Shown here piece after piece: positions 1-10,857 of a DNA stretch of 22,809 nt. The notes under the pieces are model-generated. The model was not told the DNA's origin. It did not search any database and saw nothing but the letters and a program-made list of their open reading frames with translations. The DNA is from Collodictyon triciliatum (Eukaryota; CRuMs), in assembly GCA_043381765.1 (NCBI GenBank), contig JBHJMP010000178.1, positions 1 to 22,809 on the forward strand, written 5' to 3'. The first letter of the stretch is position 1, and the number at the start of each line of letters is the position of its first letter. Made by a program: the position numbers and the translations under genes.

Positions 1-96
1 CCTTCCTTCCTTCCTTCCTTCCTTCCTTCCTTCCTTCCTTCCTTCCTTCCTTCCTTCCTTCCTTCCTTCCTTCCTTCCTTCCTTCCTTCCTTCCTT
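1..96. repeat. (CCTT)n microsatellite
   Basis: An almost perfect tetranucleotide array of CCTT opens the window and stops at about base 96, where unique sequence begins. It touches the window edge, so its full length is unknown. Confidence 0.95.
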
Positions 97-785
97 CTCA
101 GTATGTGGTGGTGCTCATTTTATTCTATTAATGACTTCAATTTTCGCTTTTCTTTCTTTTAAGTATTTCATTTTCAAACAGATACCCAGCAATATTCGAA
201 TAGAACTTAGGAGAACATAAGCCCACTTACTTCTTCATTTTCCCCATTCGCTGTAGGTGCTTTTCTGGTGCATGCTGTGGAATGGTTTATGAAAGCCTTT
301 CTTCTGCAATCAGAGCTCAAGCCAGATAGAAGTATGAACATATCTATTCACGCATCAAATTCCTCAGATATTAGAGCATACTTAAAACAATATTCACAAA
401 ACCAGACAAGTATTTAAGCGAAGAAATATGCCGTAAAATGGCACCGTTTTGGGACTGTCTGCATGGATACAAGCTCCAAAAAATTATAAAATCCACCGTA
501 AACTTCATTCTTTTGTATTTCACCTTTTCTATGTAATTCACGGAATTCTTATTCCTATACACATCTATATCTAATTTGCTTTTAAAAAAATTAATTTTTT
601 ATATACCAGAACGAAATCGTACATGATACCAAATATCCTGAGTTGTCAATCCCGAACGCTACATACGCTCAACATCTTTATATGTAAGCCTTTTGTCCTT
701 GTACCATGGAAAATACTATCACATGAGCTTGTTTGCATGGCTTGAAATTCTTTCTATGTTTATTTTACCTCATTTTCCCCCTCAG
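97..785. other. Non-coding AT-rich stretch upstream of the CDC14 gene
   Basis: I see no convincing gene here. The only open frames are short and AT-rich. The CDC14 promoter, first exon and start codon probably lie here or in the following gap. An ATG at 733 is in frame with the first likely coding segment, but the intervening residues are a hydrophobic run read through a polypyrimidine tract ending in CAG at 783-785, which looks more like an intron 3' end than coding DNA. Confidence 0.5.
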
Positions 786-3700
786 AATTTTTGAGGAGAA
801 TGTAGATGCTACCAACTCATCCTTTCGAGATGAATTGCTTTNNNNNNNNNNNNNNNNNNNNNNNNNNNNNNNNNNNNNNNNNNNNNNNNNNNNNNNNNNN
901 NNNNNNNNNNNNNNNNNNNNNNNNNNNNNNNNNNNNNNNNNNNNNNNNNNNNNNNNNNNNNNNNNNNNNNNNNNNNNNNNNNNNNNNNNNNNNNNNNNNN
1001 NNNNNNNNNNNNNNNNNNNNNNNNNNNNNNNNNNNNNNNNNNNNNNNNNNNNNNNNNNNNNNNNNNNNNNNNNNNNNNNNNNNNNNNNNNNNNNNNNNNN
1101 NNNNNNNNNNNNNNNNNNNNNNNNNNNNNNNNNNNNNNNNNNNNNNNNNNNNNNNNNNNNNNNNNNNNNNNNNNNNNNNNNNNNNNNNNNNNNNNNNNNN
1201 NNNNNNNNNNNNNNNNNNNNNNNNNNNNNNNNNNNNNNNNNNNNNNNNNNNNNNNNNNNNNNNNNNNNNNNNNNNNNNNNNNNNNNNNNNNNNNNNNNNN
1301 NNNNNNNNNNNNNNNNNNNNNNNNNNNNNNNNNNNNNNNNNNNNNNNNNNNNNNNNNNNNNNNNNNNNNNNNNNNNNNNNNNNNNNNNNNNNNNNNNNNN
1401 NNNNNNNNNNNNNNNNNNNNNNNNNNNNNNNNNNNNNNNNNNNNNNNNNNNNNNNNNNNNNNNNNNNNNNNNNNNNNNNNNNNNNNNNNNNNNNNNNNNN
1501 NNNNNNNNNNNNNNNNNNNNNNNNNNNNNNNNNNNNNNNNNNNNNNNNNNNNNNNNNNNNNNNNNNNNNNNNNNNNNNNNNNNNNNNNNNNNNNNNNNNN
1601 NNNNNNNNNNNNNNNNNNNNNNNNNNNNNNNNNNNNNNNNNNNNNNNNNNNNNNNNNNNNNNNNNNNNNNNNNNNNNNNNNNNNNNNNNNNNNNNNNNNN
1701 NNNNNNNNNNNNNNNNNNNNAAAAAAAAAAAACTTTAATTATTCACCCTGGTCAAAGAAGGCATACCAGCTAAATCCTTCTTTCACGGATTCTCATGTGC
1801 GTTTGTTTAAGAATCATGTTTAAGAATCATGTTTATTTTGAATCAGGGAAACTATACTATGTGTGTGTTCGCACTGTACCTCGCTCCACTGGCCAATCTG
1901 TGTTCTTTTCAATGGACCATGAGCTTACATATATGCGCTTTTTCAATGACTTTGGCCCGCTGAATCTCGGTCAAACTTATCGTTTTTGTGTTACATTACA
2001 CCATAAGATTAAAGTATATTTCTTTCGAATAACTTTGCAATCAAAGGGCCACAGATAATTAGATACGATTCTTAAGTCCAAGTTGCAATTGCATTCAAAT
2101 AGAGTTGAATCATAAAGCATCTGATTGATTTTCATGCAAAGGAAGCAGGTGGCAAGCCCTTGTACTACTATACCGGCCACGAACCACAAAGACGTGCAAA
2201 CATCGCGTGTCTCATTAGCATTTATTTGGTGAGTTTTTTTCATATTTGATTTCTTCATGGCATAGTAAAATCTTATTGCCATCCTATACTCAATATATCC
2301 AACAATAGATATATTTGACTCAGAATTTCTTCTCTTTTTTTCTTTTTCCTTTTAATACTTTGAGCAGGTCCTCGCACTAGATTATGAACCTGAGGATGCT
2401 TTTGCGCCTTTTATGAAAGCACATGCAACTTTTGTCCCCTTTCGTGACGCATCGATGAATCCGTCCACTTTCAACCTCACCATCATTGATTGTTTGCGAG
2501 CTGTTGCAAAAGCAAAGCGAAATGGATGGATAACTATGACATCCTTCAATCTTCAAGAGTGAGTGGGCTTTATGATTATAACGATTACGACCCCTTGACA
2601 AAAAGTGTGAATGAGGATTAGTGTAAAATTGTATTTGAATAAAGAGTGATCTACAAAAACCAAATAAAAATAATCCTGAATACATTAACATACCTTAAGG
2701 TTTGAGTACTATGAAAAAATGGAAAATGGAGACATGAGCTGGGTGCTCCCAGGCAAGTTCCTGGCGTTCAGTGGCCCTCAAGCGATGTCCTCAAAAGCAG
2801 CATTTCGAACACATCCACCTGGTTTTTAAATATTGATTGTTCTTTCATTTTTGTGGAGATTTTTTTGTCCATACAATCACATGAGGCTCTATCTATGTCA
2901 ATATTCGTAAAGAAGCTAGGAATTCATATTATGTCTCCTTTCTCTAGAATTTTATGTTCCAAGCTTCAAGAAGCTCGGTGTTAACACCGTCATCAGATTG
3001 AATAACAAATGCTACGATAGAAAGAAGTTCACAGATTCGGGTATACTCTAAAACTCGATGAATTCACTATTTCACAACTGCATTTAAATTATATTTTCAA
3101 GCCCATACTTCTTAGTAGACTAATAATATAATACAGGAATATCACACTACGACTTATACTTTCCAGACGGTAGCACCCCGAGTGATAGTATCCTGGCTCG
3201 CTTTTTAGAAATAGCTGAGAAGGATATGGGTAACTGTCTTCATCTTTTGAATCTGTCATGTCCCCTGATTTCCCTTTATTCTATCGTTTTTTATATTTTA
3301 GATTTGAGTATATATTTTTTTCCTTTATTCGATATATTAGATTTGAGTATATGAATATTGCATGAAATTAGGGGGGATAGCCGTGCATTGCAAAGCTGGC
3401 CTTGGTAGAACAGGAACATTGATTGCGTGCTATATAATGAAGCACTATCGTTTTACAGCCCATGTAATCCTTTCATACTTGAATATGTCCAAGTCGTATT
3501 GTTCATGATATAAATTGAAGAAGCCCCCTCATATTGTCCATCTTATAACTAACCTTTTGGTGTGCAATTATGACTCATTTTTGTGTATTGTACCAAATGA
3601 TACAGGAAGCAATCGGATGGCTACGGTTGTGTCGCCCGGGAAGCATAATTGGTCCACAGCAACATTTTTTGCAAGGGTATTGTAATTTTTGCCTCTTATA

Positions 3701-5325
3701 TATCTCGTAGTGCTCCCTTTAAGTTTGCACCAAATTGAAAATCGCATGGTGTTTTCCTATATTAACTAATATTTAAAAAATACATCCTTCTCAATTCTAC
3801 ACATTCTAAAATATGACATGCACTTTCAATCAGAATGCAAACCAGACTATGGAAAATGGGTAAGTTGAGACAACATCATATCAAAACCAAAAAGAAGGAT
3901 AAAATTTTAATGGTTTATTTGTTAGGTGAACTCACAAACCCCGATGTCCTTCCTGGTAAAATATGACCTATATATTGGATAGACTTTGATCATTATTATT
4001 TTTACTATTATCTTATGAATTTATTTGTGCTGTCAAATCATTAATTCAATAATCCCCAACCACCTTTGTATGTATCTGCAGCGGAGAAAGAAAAGGAAAA
4101 ATTGGTTAGTAATTTTGGCATGTGGATTTTTTTTTGTGTCTCTCAATTTGTGCTTATTTCTATCTCTTTGTCTCTCTTAAGTTCTCAATCTTGTCAACAA
4201 CAGACCCCTCCTTCATCTGCACTGAACGACGCAGGCAAAAAGCAAAGCAGTCTTACTCAGGTTCCTGACACATCTGCATTTTTTTGACGTTGTATATGAT
4301 TTTTCCCCTTTATTCAATTCAAAGAGACTTTGTATATGGTAGTTCATATATGAACAATTCCTTTTTTCGTAGCTCTTTGATGATTATTCTTTCCTTCCAC
4401 CATCCGTTTCGAAAAAGTCTTTGTCCTCGTCCATGAACGAATCTCAGATGCCAAAAAGAGGTATAATTGTGCATCGCCAAAGTATTCATAGATTATTTCC
4501 TATCCACATCTAACTCCTTTTTTAGGACACTTTAATAGTTTTATCAACACAGAATAAAATAAAGAAACTAATGAACTCATTCTTAGAGCTGACATCACCA
4601 TTAAGCATCCACAGTTCAACCTCGTGAGTCACAGAAATCTTCTTTTTTTTCTATTTTCATTAAAAGTATTTGTTATCTCATAAAAAATCGTTTAGATTAT
4701 CTACAAGTGCAAAGTCGGATTCTCTCCAGTATGATATACGAAGAAGCAAAGAAAACACTGGAAATACTGCAGACAGAGTGTAAAAATACATCCTCTTCAC
4801 AGATATTATTATCCACAGCATATAAATAACTAACAGGGGAAAAATCTAATCATACCTTTTCATATGCTAGTCGAATGCCTGTTATTCCAACAAGTCGTGG
4901 TAGCTCTCCCTCATCAAAGTAGCGCTAATCTCTTAATTTTTTTTTACGGTATCTAATTGCGATTTTGCAAAAATGTAGTAATAAAAGTTATTTCTACTAT
5001 AGTTTTCAAACATCCATGGTCGGACGCCCGAAGCCTAGTTTTGAGGCTATATCGACAGTATCGGCATCGAGAAGCGTGTATGTTTCTTATGTCGCAAATT
5101 ATGGTATTGCTGTTTGTGTTAATTTTTTCAATTTGTGTCAGGTGAAGTACATCCTGAGTTGGTTTCATCTTTTTTTCTATACATCGTATATAACTGAAAA
5201 CGTGAGGTTGTACTTTAGCATTCTTTGTTTGATGATGCGGTTATACATTTTATAGGTCTGTTCCGTACCGAGGGAGACCTAGACAGAGTGCATTTGCAGG
5301 CCCTGAGATCTATGGAAGATCTTAG
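786..5325 (+). CDS. CDC14: CDC14-type dual-specificity protein phosphatase (5' end interrupted by gap)
   Basis: CDC14 phosphatases remove phosphate from Ser-Pro CDK sites and act in mitotic exit, cytokinesis and nucleolar or spindle functions. A partial first segment (786-841) reads [14 protein letters not shown] and runs into the N gap. Later exons are 1847-2013, 2142-2228, 2368-2558, 2700-2821, 2948-3040, 3137-3229, 3372-3463, 3606-3676, 3834-3859, 3926-3955, 4082-4104, 4204-4260, 4373-4460, 4587-4623, 4696-4779, 4871-4918, 5003-5077 and 5256-5325. All phases agree and give 483 residues after the gap. The family N-terminal domain is recognisable ([14 protein letters not shown], then [19 protein letters not shown], then [10 protein letters not shown]). 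The acid-loop motif [10 protein letters not shown] (exon 3137-3229) and the P-loop [17 protein letters not shown] (exon 3372-3463) are intact, followed by [12 protein letters not shown]. The tail beyond about 4082 is Ser/Lys-rich and less conserved, so its small exons, especially the last two, are less certain. Start codon and first exon are unresolved. Confidence 0.92.
842..1720. other. Assembly gap of 879 N
   Basis: Unknown sequence inside the CDC14 gene. It hides the end of the first visible coding segment and most of the following intron. A run of A (1721-1732) follows directly, so a low-complexity tract may have broken the assembly. Confidence 0.98.
3293..3352 (-). mobile_element. Micro-retroposon tail A with target-site duplication (CDC14 intron)
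   Basis: An 18-nt insert (3314-3331) reads, on the minus strand, CGAATAAAGGAAAAAAAT. It is bounded by direct repeats at 3293-3313 and 3332-3352 that share a perfect 16-bp core, TTAGATTTGAGTATAT, and differ at one of 21 positions overall. It lies in the CDC14 intron 3230-3371, antisense to the gene. It fits a retroposed copy truncated almost completely from its 5' end. Confidence 0.75.
4286..4338 (-). mobile_element. Micro-retroposon tail B with target-site duplication (CDC14 intron)
   Basis: The 27-nt insert (4299-4325) carries TTTGAATTGAATAAAGGGG on the minus strand followed by A's. Its flanks GACGTTGTATATG (4286-4298) and GACTTTGTATATG (4326-4338) match at 12 of 13 positions. It lies in the CDC14 intron 4261-4372, antisense to the gene, like copy A. 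Confidence 0.72.
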
Positions 5326-6015
5326 CGGCTTTTGCAATCCTTGCACGAGTTTAACTCTTCTATTATTCATAGCGATTCTATCAGCTTATCAGAAGAAACA
5401 GAAAAGAAAGGTCATTTATTATTGACTCATCCGACCATCCATATTGGTAAATAAAACTTCAAGTAAGCTATTAAATTTTGTTGTCACTTGCCTATGTATT
5501 TTAAAAAGTAACTTAAGAAAGGGGGAAAAACGTAAGAAGCCATTCTGCTGCTATAGCTGCGAAAGTGAGATGGCGTTGTATGACCTTTCCCTGACCTTCC
5601 TTAATGTATACTCTTGTTGTAAGGTGGTCAAATAAACTTCATCGCTCGTGCTTCACGTTGCGTAGCAAAAATATCTAGATTGTTGGGCGTCTTTGGACTA
5701 TCGAGTTCGGGGCGATATCCTTTTTATGGAACCAACGTCGGATTGATTATTGGCTATTTGAGAAAACACTTAAGAGTAGCGTATCTTTCGAAAGAGAAAA
5801 AAAAATAATCATTTGGAGACGGTTTTTGCATTACTTATGTCTCACTGATTCTCTTAAATGAAGAGCCCTTCCGCCTATACTTCACAAGCGAAAGCTATGT
5901 TGCTCATTCGTTACCGTAGTAGCCATTCCTGGACATCCCTTCTTGCATCCTCGGACTCCCTCCTACGCTTGTCTACAACGCCTCTTTGATTATTTATTTT
6001 TCTTCATTGGCAATA

Positions 6016-6063
<48 letters not shown>

Positions 6064-6469
6064 AGCGCAGTCAGTCCCTTGAATGGAATAAAGGGGGGAA
6101 CATCGCGCAGTCAGCAGCTTCCAAAAACAACAATAATAATGTAATCTAATGCCTGTGGGAAAAGGTCACGTTATTGTGCCGCGTCGCCCCATCCTCACTC
6201 ACCACCACATAATTGCGTAGGAGCTAAAGTCCTATATACGTTTGTTAATTCTTTGGCAATGTAACATCAATAGTATTAAATACACATAAATATGCTAAAT
6301 GTATGTAAAAAATAAAATTATAAATGATTCAAAGTGAACTATGGTGAGGTAAGAATAATATAGTATATTTTCCACATATAAAATCAAAGGAAACCTATTA
6401 ATAGAACGCTATTTTTAGCTAAAGTATAAAAATAGATTCCGTTGAGATTTATGTGGGCAAGCAATAAAA
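5326..6469. other. Non-coding interval after CDC14, with poly-T tract and possible poly(A) signal
   Basis: No supportable gene. AATAAA at 5450-5455, about 125 nt after the CDC14 stop, is a possible polyadenylation signal. A run of about 41 T occupies 6018-6058, and micro-retroposon C follows it directly. The rest is AT-rich and shows only short open frames. Confidence 0.5.
6059..6114 (+). mobile_element. Micro-retroposon tail C with target-site duplication (intergenic)
   Basis: The insert 6075-6098 reads CCTTGAATGGAATAAAGGGG plus G's on the plus strand, the same consensus as copies A and B but in the opposite orientation. The flanks AACATAGCGCAGTCAG (6059-6074) and AACATCGCGCAGTCAG (6099-6114) match at 15 of 16 positions. 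Here the tail is G-rich rather than A-rich. Confidence 0.75.
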
Positions 6470-6895
6470 TCAATTTATGCGTTCACACGAGGCTATTAAT
6501 AGCATTTTCTTGTTCTTGGGGCTGAGGGCCAAAAATAGCCCCAAAGTCATGGTCATAAATATCCCCAAGGCAACCGGAACAGCAAACGGGGCCGCTCCAA
6601 ACCCAATCGTGTTATCTACACTGCCCGATTGAATGGAGATTTGTGAGCTACATAACTGATCTAAATATAAACATGATGTCGATGGTGGACTCACCGTAAT
6701 ATATATAGGAGCAGTGCCAGACAAGGGCGAGTTGGATGTGCTGGTGGGCTTTGCTTCGAGATGGACAAACACAAACACAAACACAACAAACATCCCCGCA
6801 GTGGAAAATGTCACCTTCGCAATCTCCTGTGACAGCAGTTGGATTTTACAAAGCATCCGCACACGAGATATCAAAACCTCTGATGACCCGATCAA
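6470..6895 (-). CDS. Small predicted membrane or secreted protein
   Basis: A single-exon frame of up to 141 residues; later starts at 6856 (128 residues) or 6793 (107 residues) are equally possible. Near the N-terminus is a hydrophobic run, MFVVFVFVFVHLEA, which could be a signal peptide ending before KPTSTS. A Ser/Thr/Pro-rich stretch with four Cys-poor loops and only two close Cys residues follows. A second hydrophobic segment, PVALGIFMTMTLGLFLALS, precedes the short basic tail PKNKK. This layout suits a small type I membrane protein with an exposed Ser/Thr-rich region. Part of the first hydrophobic run is encoded by an ACAAAC repeat, so it may be partly simple-repeat derived. No family is recognised. 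It is divergent from the cyclin gene. Confidence 0.45.
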   Translation of the reverse strand: MIGSSEVLISRVRMLCKIQLLSQEIAKVTFSTAGMFVVFVFVFVHLEAKPTSTSNSPLSGTAPIYITVSPPSTSCLYLDQLCSSQISIQSGSVDNTIGFGAAPFAVPVALGIFMTMTLGLFLALSPKNKKMLLIASCERIN

Positions 6896-7088
6896 ATTTC
6901 ACATGCCATGTCGCTCAAAATTTGAATATAAGATAGAATAAAGTATTATAGTGAACATACCCATGAAAAAGCTAAATATTGCGAAGCCTTCATACTCTAA
7001 CCATAACAATCATATCCTCGGCAGTGCGGTAGGTTACAAGGAACTACAGTGCGACACAAACCAAGCTAAGAAGAAAAGACACCCAAAG
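6896..7088. promoter_or_regulatory. Divergent intergenic region between membrane-protein ORF and cyclin
   Basis: This 193-nt interval separates two head-to-head frames and would hold both promoters if both are expressed. The cyclin frame stays open upstream to an ATG at 6963, so part of it may be coding. No specific factor site is claimed. Confidence 0.3.
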
Positions 7089-7790
7089 ATGAGCCTGTTT
7101 TCCATCAAGAGGGTCGCCCGTCAAGGCTTCAGCCAGTCCTTCAGCTCTCTACGAGTGGATACTGCATACCCTAACCAAACTAAAAACGTTCAGCTTCATC
7201 CGCCAGCCAAGCCCAAGTCTAATGCACCGGCCAGCAGAGAAGAATACCACCGTCGAGTGTTACTTCATCTTTATAGATGCCTTTCTTCTAAATCTTCGTT
7301 CACAAATTATCAGCCGGCTGGTAGCCAAACAAGTAATTTAACTCCTTTTGACCGCGTACTGGTCCCACAGCCTTTGGAAGTAATTTTTGGCCGAATCAGA
7401 GACTATAAGCTCCTACCTGATGAGTGCATTGCGGTGGCTCTTGCATACGCACGTCGGTATTTACGCGCAAGCGGAGCCCTGTGGACCTCCGATAACTTTC
7501 GGGCATTATTTCTTGTCTCTTTGATGATTTCATCAAAATATTGGCTGGACGACAGCTTCAATCTCTTAACCTTTGCTCGTCTGGCTGATGTCCCTGTCCG
7601 CATCTTGAGTCATTTGGAGCGACACTTTTTGTTTGTAGTGGATTATCGTCTATCTATCACCGATGATGAGATTCTTCAGACACAAGAGCTGATTCTGTCC
7701 CAAGGGACACTGGTAATCTCCCTGGCCAGTAGCCCGAAAGAGACAAACTGGGAGATGCATATCGGTAACTTGTCTGTGCACGCAAAGTAG
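7089..7790 (+). CDS. PHO80/PCL-like cyclin domain protein
   Basis: Cyclins of this group bind and activate a PHO85/CDK5-type kinase and couple it to nutrient or cell-cycle signals. The intronless frame gives 233 residues from the ATG at 7089, chosen because it has A at -3. An in-frame ATG at 6963 would add 42 residues but has a weaker context. Residues about 98-190 form the cyclin box: VIFGRI, then ECIAVALAYARRYLRASG, then FRALFLVSLMISSKYWLDD, then LADVPVRILSHLERHFLF and VVDYRLS. The KYWLDD motif after the central helix and the LExxFL motif are typical of the PHO80-like group. The N-terminal 85 residues are basic, Ser-rich and apparently disordered. The partner kinase and specific pathway cannot be told from sequence alone. 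Confidence 0.8.
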   Translation: MSLFSIKRVARQGFSQSFSSLRVDTAYPNQTKNVQLHPPAKPKSNAPASREEYHRRVLLHLYRCLSSKSSFTNYQPAGSQTSNLTPFDRVLVPQPLEVIFGRIRDYKLLPDECIAVALAYARRYLRASGALWTSDNFRALFLVSLMISSKYWLDDSFNLLTFARLADVPVRILSHLERHFLFVVDYRLSITDDEILQTQELILSQGTLVISLASSPKETNWEMHIGNLSVHAK

Positions 7791-8274
7791 TTCACCCCGC
7801 ATCAATAAGGCAAAATGGGTTCGAATGTTCTCAGAGAATTAGAGAATATATAATGCTGCGTTGATGAAAAACTTACCGCCTCCATAGTCTACAGCCCGTC
7901 TACCTCATTAACCAATCCCTAGTGTAAGATACAACTCAACGAAAAGAAAAACCAGCTTCTGACGAAATGTCATGGTGCTTTATTACTCTTTTAAAAAAGG
8001 ACTCCTCGCTCCAAACTCCACCCCACCGAGTGCCTGATATTCATTACAAAATAAATAAATAAAAAGTTGAAAATCCCTTCATGGTTGATGGCTGTCTATT
8101 TTATAAACCAAATATGATGAAAACACTTGATAAAAAAGAAAAAAAAAGGAGTACATGTACATATACATAATACGAAGATGGTGATTTTCTATCATAAAAT
8201 AATGAGAGGAACAGGAACAAGGATAGGTGCACCCTAGAGGAAATCTTATGAATGCTGCTAACAACGATTTATTA
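7791..8274. other. Convergent 3' intergenic region
   Basis: The cyclin (+) and the zinc-binding protein gene (-) end towards each other across this AT-rich interval. It contains an AATA-rich stretch near 8048-8062 and short A runs. I see no gene in it. Confidence 0.5.
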
Positions 8275-9955
8275 TTATTTGGTTTTCTTCGCCGAGGGTG
8301 TCACATTTTTTTTAACCGTCTTTGGTGTCTGTTTGACAGGTTGTGGGGACTTCTGACCCTTCGGTTCATTTGGAATTTCAGTCTTTTCTGAATTATGTTT
8401 TTGCTTCTGCTTTTTCTTTTCTACTTTCGCTGGTTCTTCTTCTTCTTCTTCTTCTTCTTTCCTCTTTCTCGAAGATTGTAAGTCCTCATTAACGGGGAAC
8501 GATTTCGCAAGAAACTCACGAAAGGACGTCAGTTTGTCATCAGAGTCATCGAATGGTGTTGACGGTATGAGTTTTGGCAGGTTGCTAGAGAATAAAAAGG
8601 AGATAAGAAAGAGAAAAATAGTTTAAGACATTATTGAAACCAAAATTTTATGGCAGGAAGAAAAATATGTAATCTCTAGTATTTATGACCAAAGTCAACA
8701 TCCCCACCAACCTGCACAAAATTGAAAGGAAGAATTAAAAAAAAAGAAGAACGTATTTAGATGATTGGCATGTATAAATATGACTCTAGCGAACCTTCCA
8801 ATCAGCTTCAAGCTGTATGCTATAGAAAAGCATTCTTGAAAGACTCTCATTCCTTCGACATCATCGGCATCTGGTTGACATTTATTTGCCGTCAAAAAAT
8901 GCTGGACTAACTGAATGACCTATTATCCAGGTGTTTGTTTAAGGCAAAAAGAAAAAAAAAGAAGAAAGAAAAAAAAAGGAGTGATGGAAGAAGTGATGAG
9001 TATACCATGAATATCTTTGAAAAGAACATAACAATTCCAATCGTGAGGATCAATCAATGGATCAATACCCTCTCTGATGGTAAGCTCAAAGCTGTCTCCA
9101 AAAACTGGTTCAGGTCTCGTATCTCTGAGCAATTGGAACAAACAGCCTAAAAAAACAGTGAAATAATATGTTCATAAAAATTATAATAGGCAGTGATTCA
9201 GATATTGCGTAGAACTGATGATGCTCACCACGATTCGAGAGAGGGAAAACTTCTTTGCATGAAAATCTAGATCCCAATCGGTTGAAAATCGGAAGCGAGT
9301 ATCTTGTTGGGCAGCCTATATAGAAAGATAGGCAAATAAATATTAAGGCAGGCGAGCATTATCATTTCTGATTGGTTCAAGAGGAGGTAAAATACTCATA
9401 CCCCATCAACAAAACAATATCCTGGAACTTTGCAAAAACTGCAGTGGGTGATCTATGAATATTTGGAATTAATCATCGACTGAATAATTATATGACATGA
9501 GGCAACTCTAACAAAAGTAGTATACAGCGTATGTTTTTAATTAAGGAATCATAATACTAATACTAATAAATATTGGAACCTGCTTCCCACATTGCAGGAT
9601 GAGCTCTGTAACCTTCGCGTGATCCTCCACAGCAAACAGATTCAACAAAAGTGAGAGAAAGTCTTCCGAGTCAAGGACATAGCCGCGTGGCGCGATCAAA
9701 GGCCGCAGATTTGGGGCAAGGCTCTGCTTGATGTCAGTAATTCAGATGAGTTAGAAAAGAAGAAAAAAGATAGAAAAAAAAAGAACCCTACACAGCCCAT
9801 TGCCAGCAGAAACAGCCTATCCTGTCCGCAAGAACTTTGGATGCAAAAGACTGTTGTTTTCCTTTTTTTTCTTTCTTTTTTGTTTTGAAAAATAAAACGA
9901 TTTTCACCTGAAGTCGCTGTTGCAGCTTATAGCACGTGTCTTCCACCGATCCCAT
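8275..9955 (-). CDS. Uncharacterised CxxC/CxxC protein with lysine-rich tail
   Basis: Seven exons (9955-9908, 9726-9580, 9452-9402, 9315-9229, 9146-9069, 8919-8795, 8584-8275) join with all phases consistent and give 281 residues. The start MGSVEDTCYK follows an in-frame stop. Residues 66-72 read ITHCSFC and residues 113-117 read VCSNC. With the Trp/Asp/His-rich segment between them (STDWDLDFHAKKFSLSRIV), these could bind one zinc ion. The layout faintly recalls treble-clef (HNH-like) folds, where CxxC, a W-x-D segment and a helix-proximal CxxC line up, but I cannot assign a family. Residues 118-178 look helical. The tail (about 217-281) has RKRK, eight consecutive Glu and many Lys, suggesting a nuclear protein. 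A longer open frame overlaps the fifth exon, but its phases fit neither neighbour. A retroposon-derived repeat sits in the last intron. Confidence 0.75.
8679..8764 (+). mobile_element. Tail-family-2 repeat copy 1 (intron of the CxxC gene)
   Basis: The segment CTGCACAAAATTGAAAGGA (8712-8730) followed by AGAATTAAAAAAAAAG matches copies at 16061 and 22376. Homology to copy 2 extends upstream over CAACATCCCCACCAACC. Possible flanking repeats GTATTTATGA (8679-8688) and GTATTTAGATGA (8753-8764) differ by two bases of indel, so the duplication is only suggestive. The repeat is antisense to its host gene. Confidence 0.6.
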
Positions 9956-10857
9956 CCTATGTCTTTGTACGCCAGGTTAACTTTTTGCTCTTCCCAACAG
10001 TCCAAGCAACTTGCTTCTGATGCAGACAGAGAAAACTTTTGACGACAGTGGGCAACATAGTGGAAGAACAACGAAACAAAAAGGCGAGAAAAGACCACGA
10101 GTTACGGTACTTATTTCATCATACATTATTTATCAAGACAAGTCGTGTTTTCTACTACATCGCCTCTGCAAAAGCGACCAAAACAAAGATTCAGTTTATA
10201 GCGAGAGTATGCCGAGGTAGTATGAGGCGGTGGGACAGGGTTGGGAGTAGGTCTATGAATCGAAAATCGGAGCAAGCTTTTCTCTCCAAAATAATATGGA
10301 CATGGCTCGCAAGTCCATTTATGAATGGATATAAGAAAGGAAGTAGAGAAAAGAAATAGTTCTTCAATACCAAGAACCTGTCGGCATGAATCCGAAATTT
10401 AACAAGGTGGCCATTAAAAAAATAGCATATATACAGGACACATTCCCACTTCAGTTAAGCATTGTTTCTACCGGCCGGGCATGGCCCCGAAACCATGAGT
10501 CAGTCAAGAGTTACCTCTCGATACAGGTCGAACGATAATATATTTTTCTTTCAGGGTTGTCCAACGAGAAATATCAAGAAAGTTACCCGGTTGTCTCCTA
10601 AAGACATAGATCAAATATAATGAAGTATGGTTTAAAAATTCTCGGAGGCGGACAGTGAAAAGAATTCGTCCGAATATATATCGAGAAGTAACTGCCATTT
10701 GTATACCTTCATCAACCCCGAAAACTTAAACTGTTCTCCTCTCAATCCCTACCCAAACCACGTGGTGCGTTGGAGTTTAACCATCAAAGGTAGAATAGTT
10801 GGCCTGGGAAAGTACTTTCTCTCCCGTGTACTTCACTGTATTTATTTGTATATACAA

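Noticed and set aside
733-785. Signal-peptide-like N-terminus for the CDC14 gene (MHGLKFFLCLFYLIFPL)
   Set aside because: CDC14 proteins are not secreted, and the stretch is a polypyrimidine tract ending in CAG, so it is probably intronic.
3262-3278. CCCTTTATTC next to micro-retroposon A
   Set aside because: It resembles the tail, but no flanking direct repeat is visible.
7800-7830. GGTTCGAATG resembling a tRNA B box
   Set aside because: No matching A box, acceptor stem or anticodon arm could be found around it.
10497-10503. TGAGTCA, a GCN4/AP-1-type site
   Set aside because: A single 7-bp match far from any confident promoter is expected by chance.
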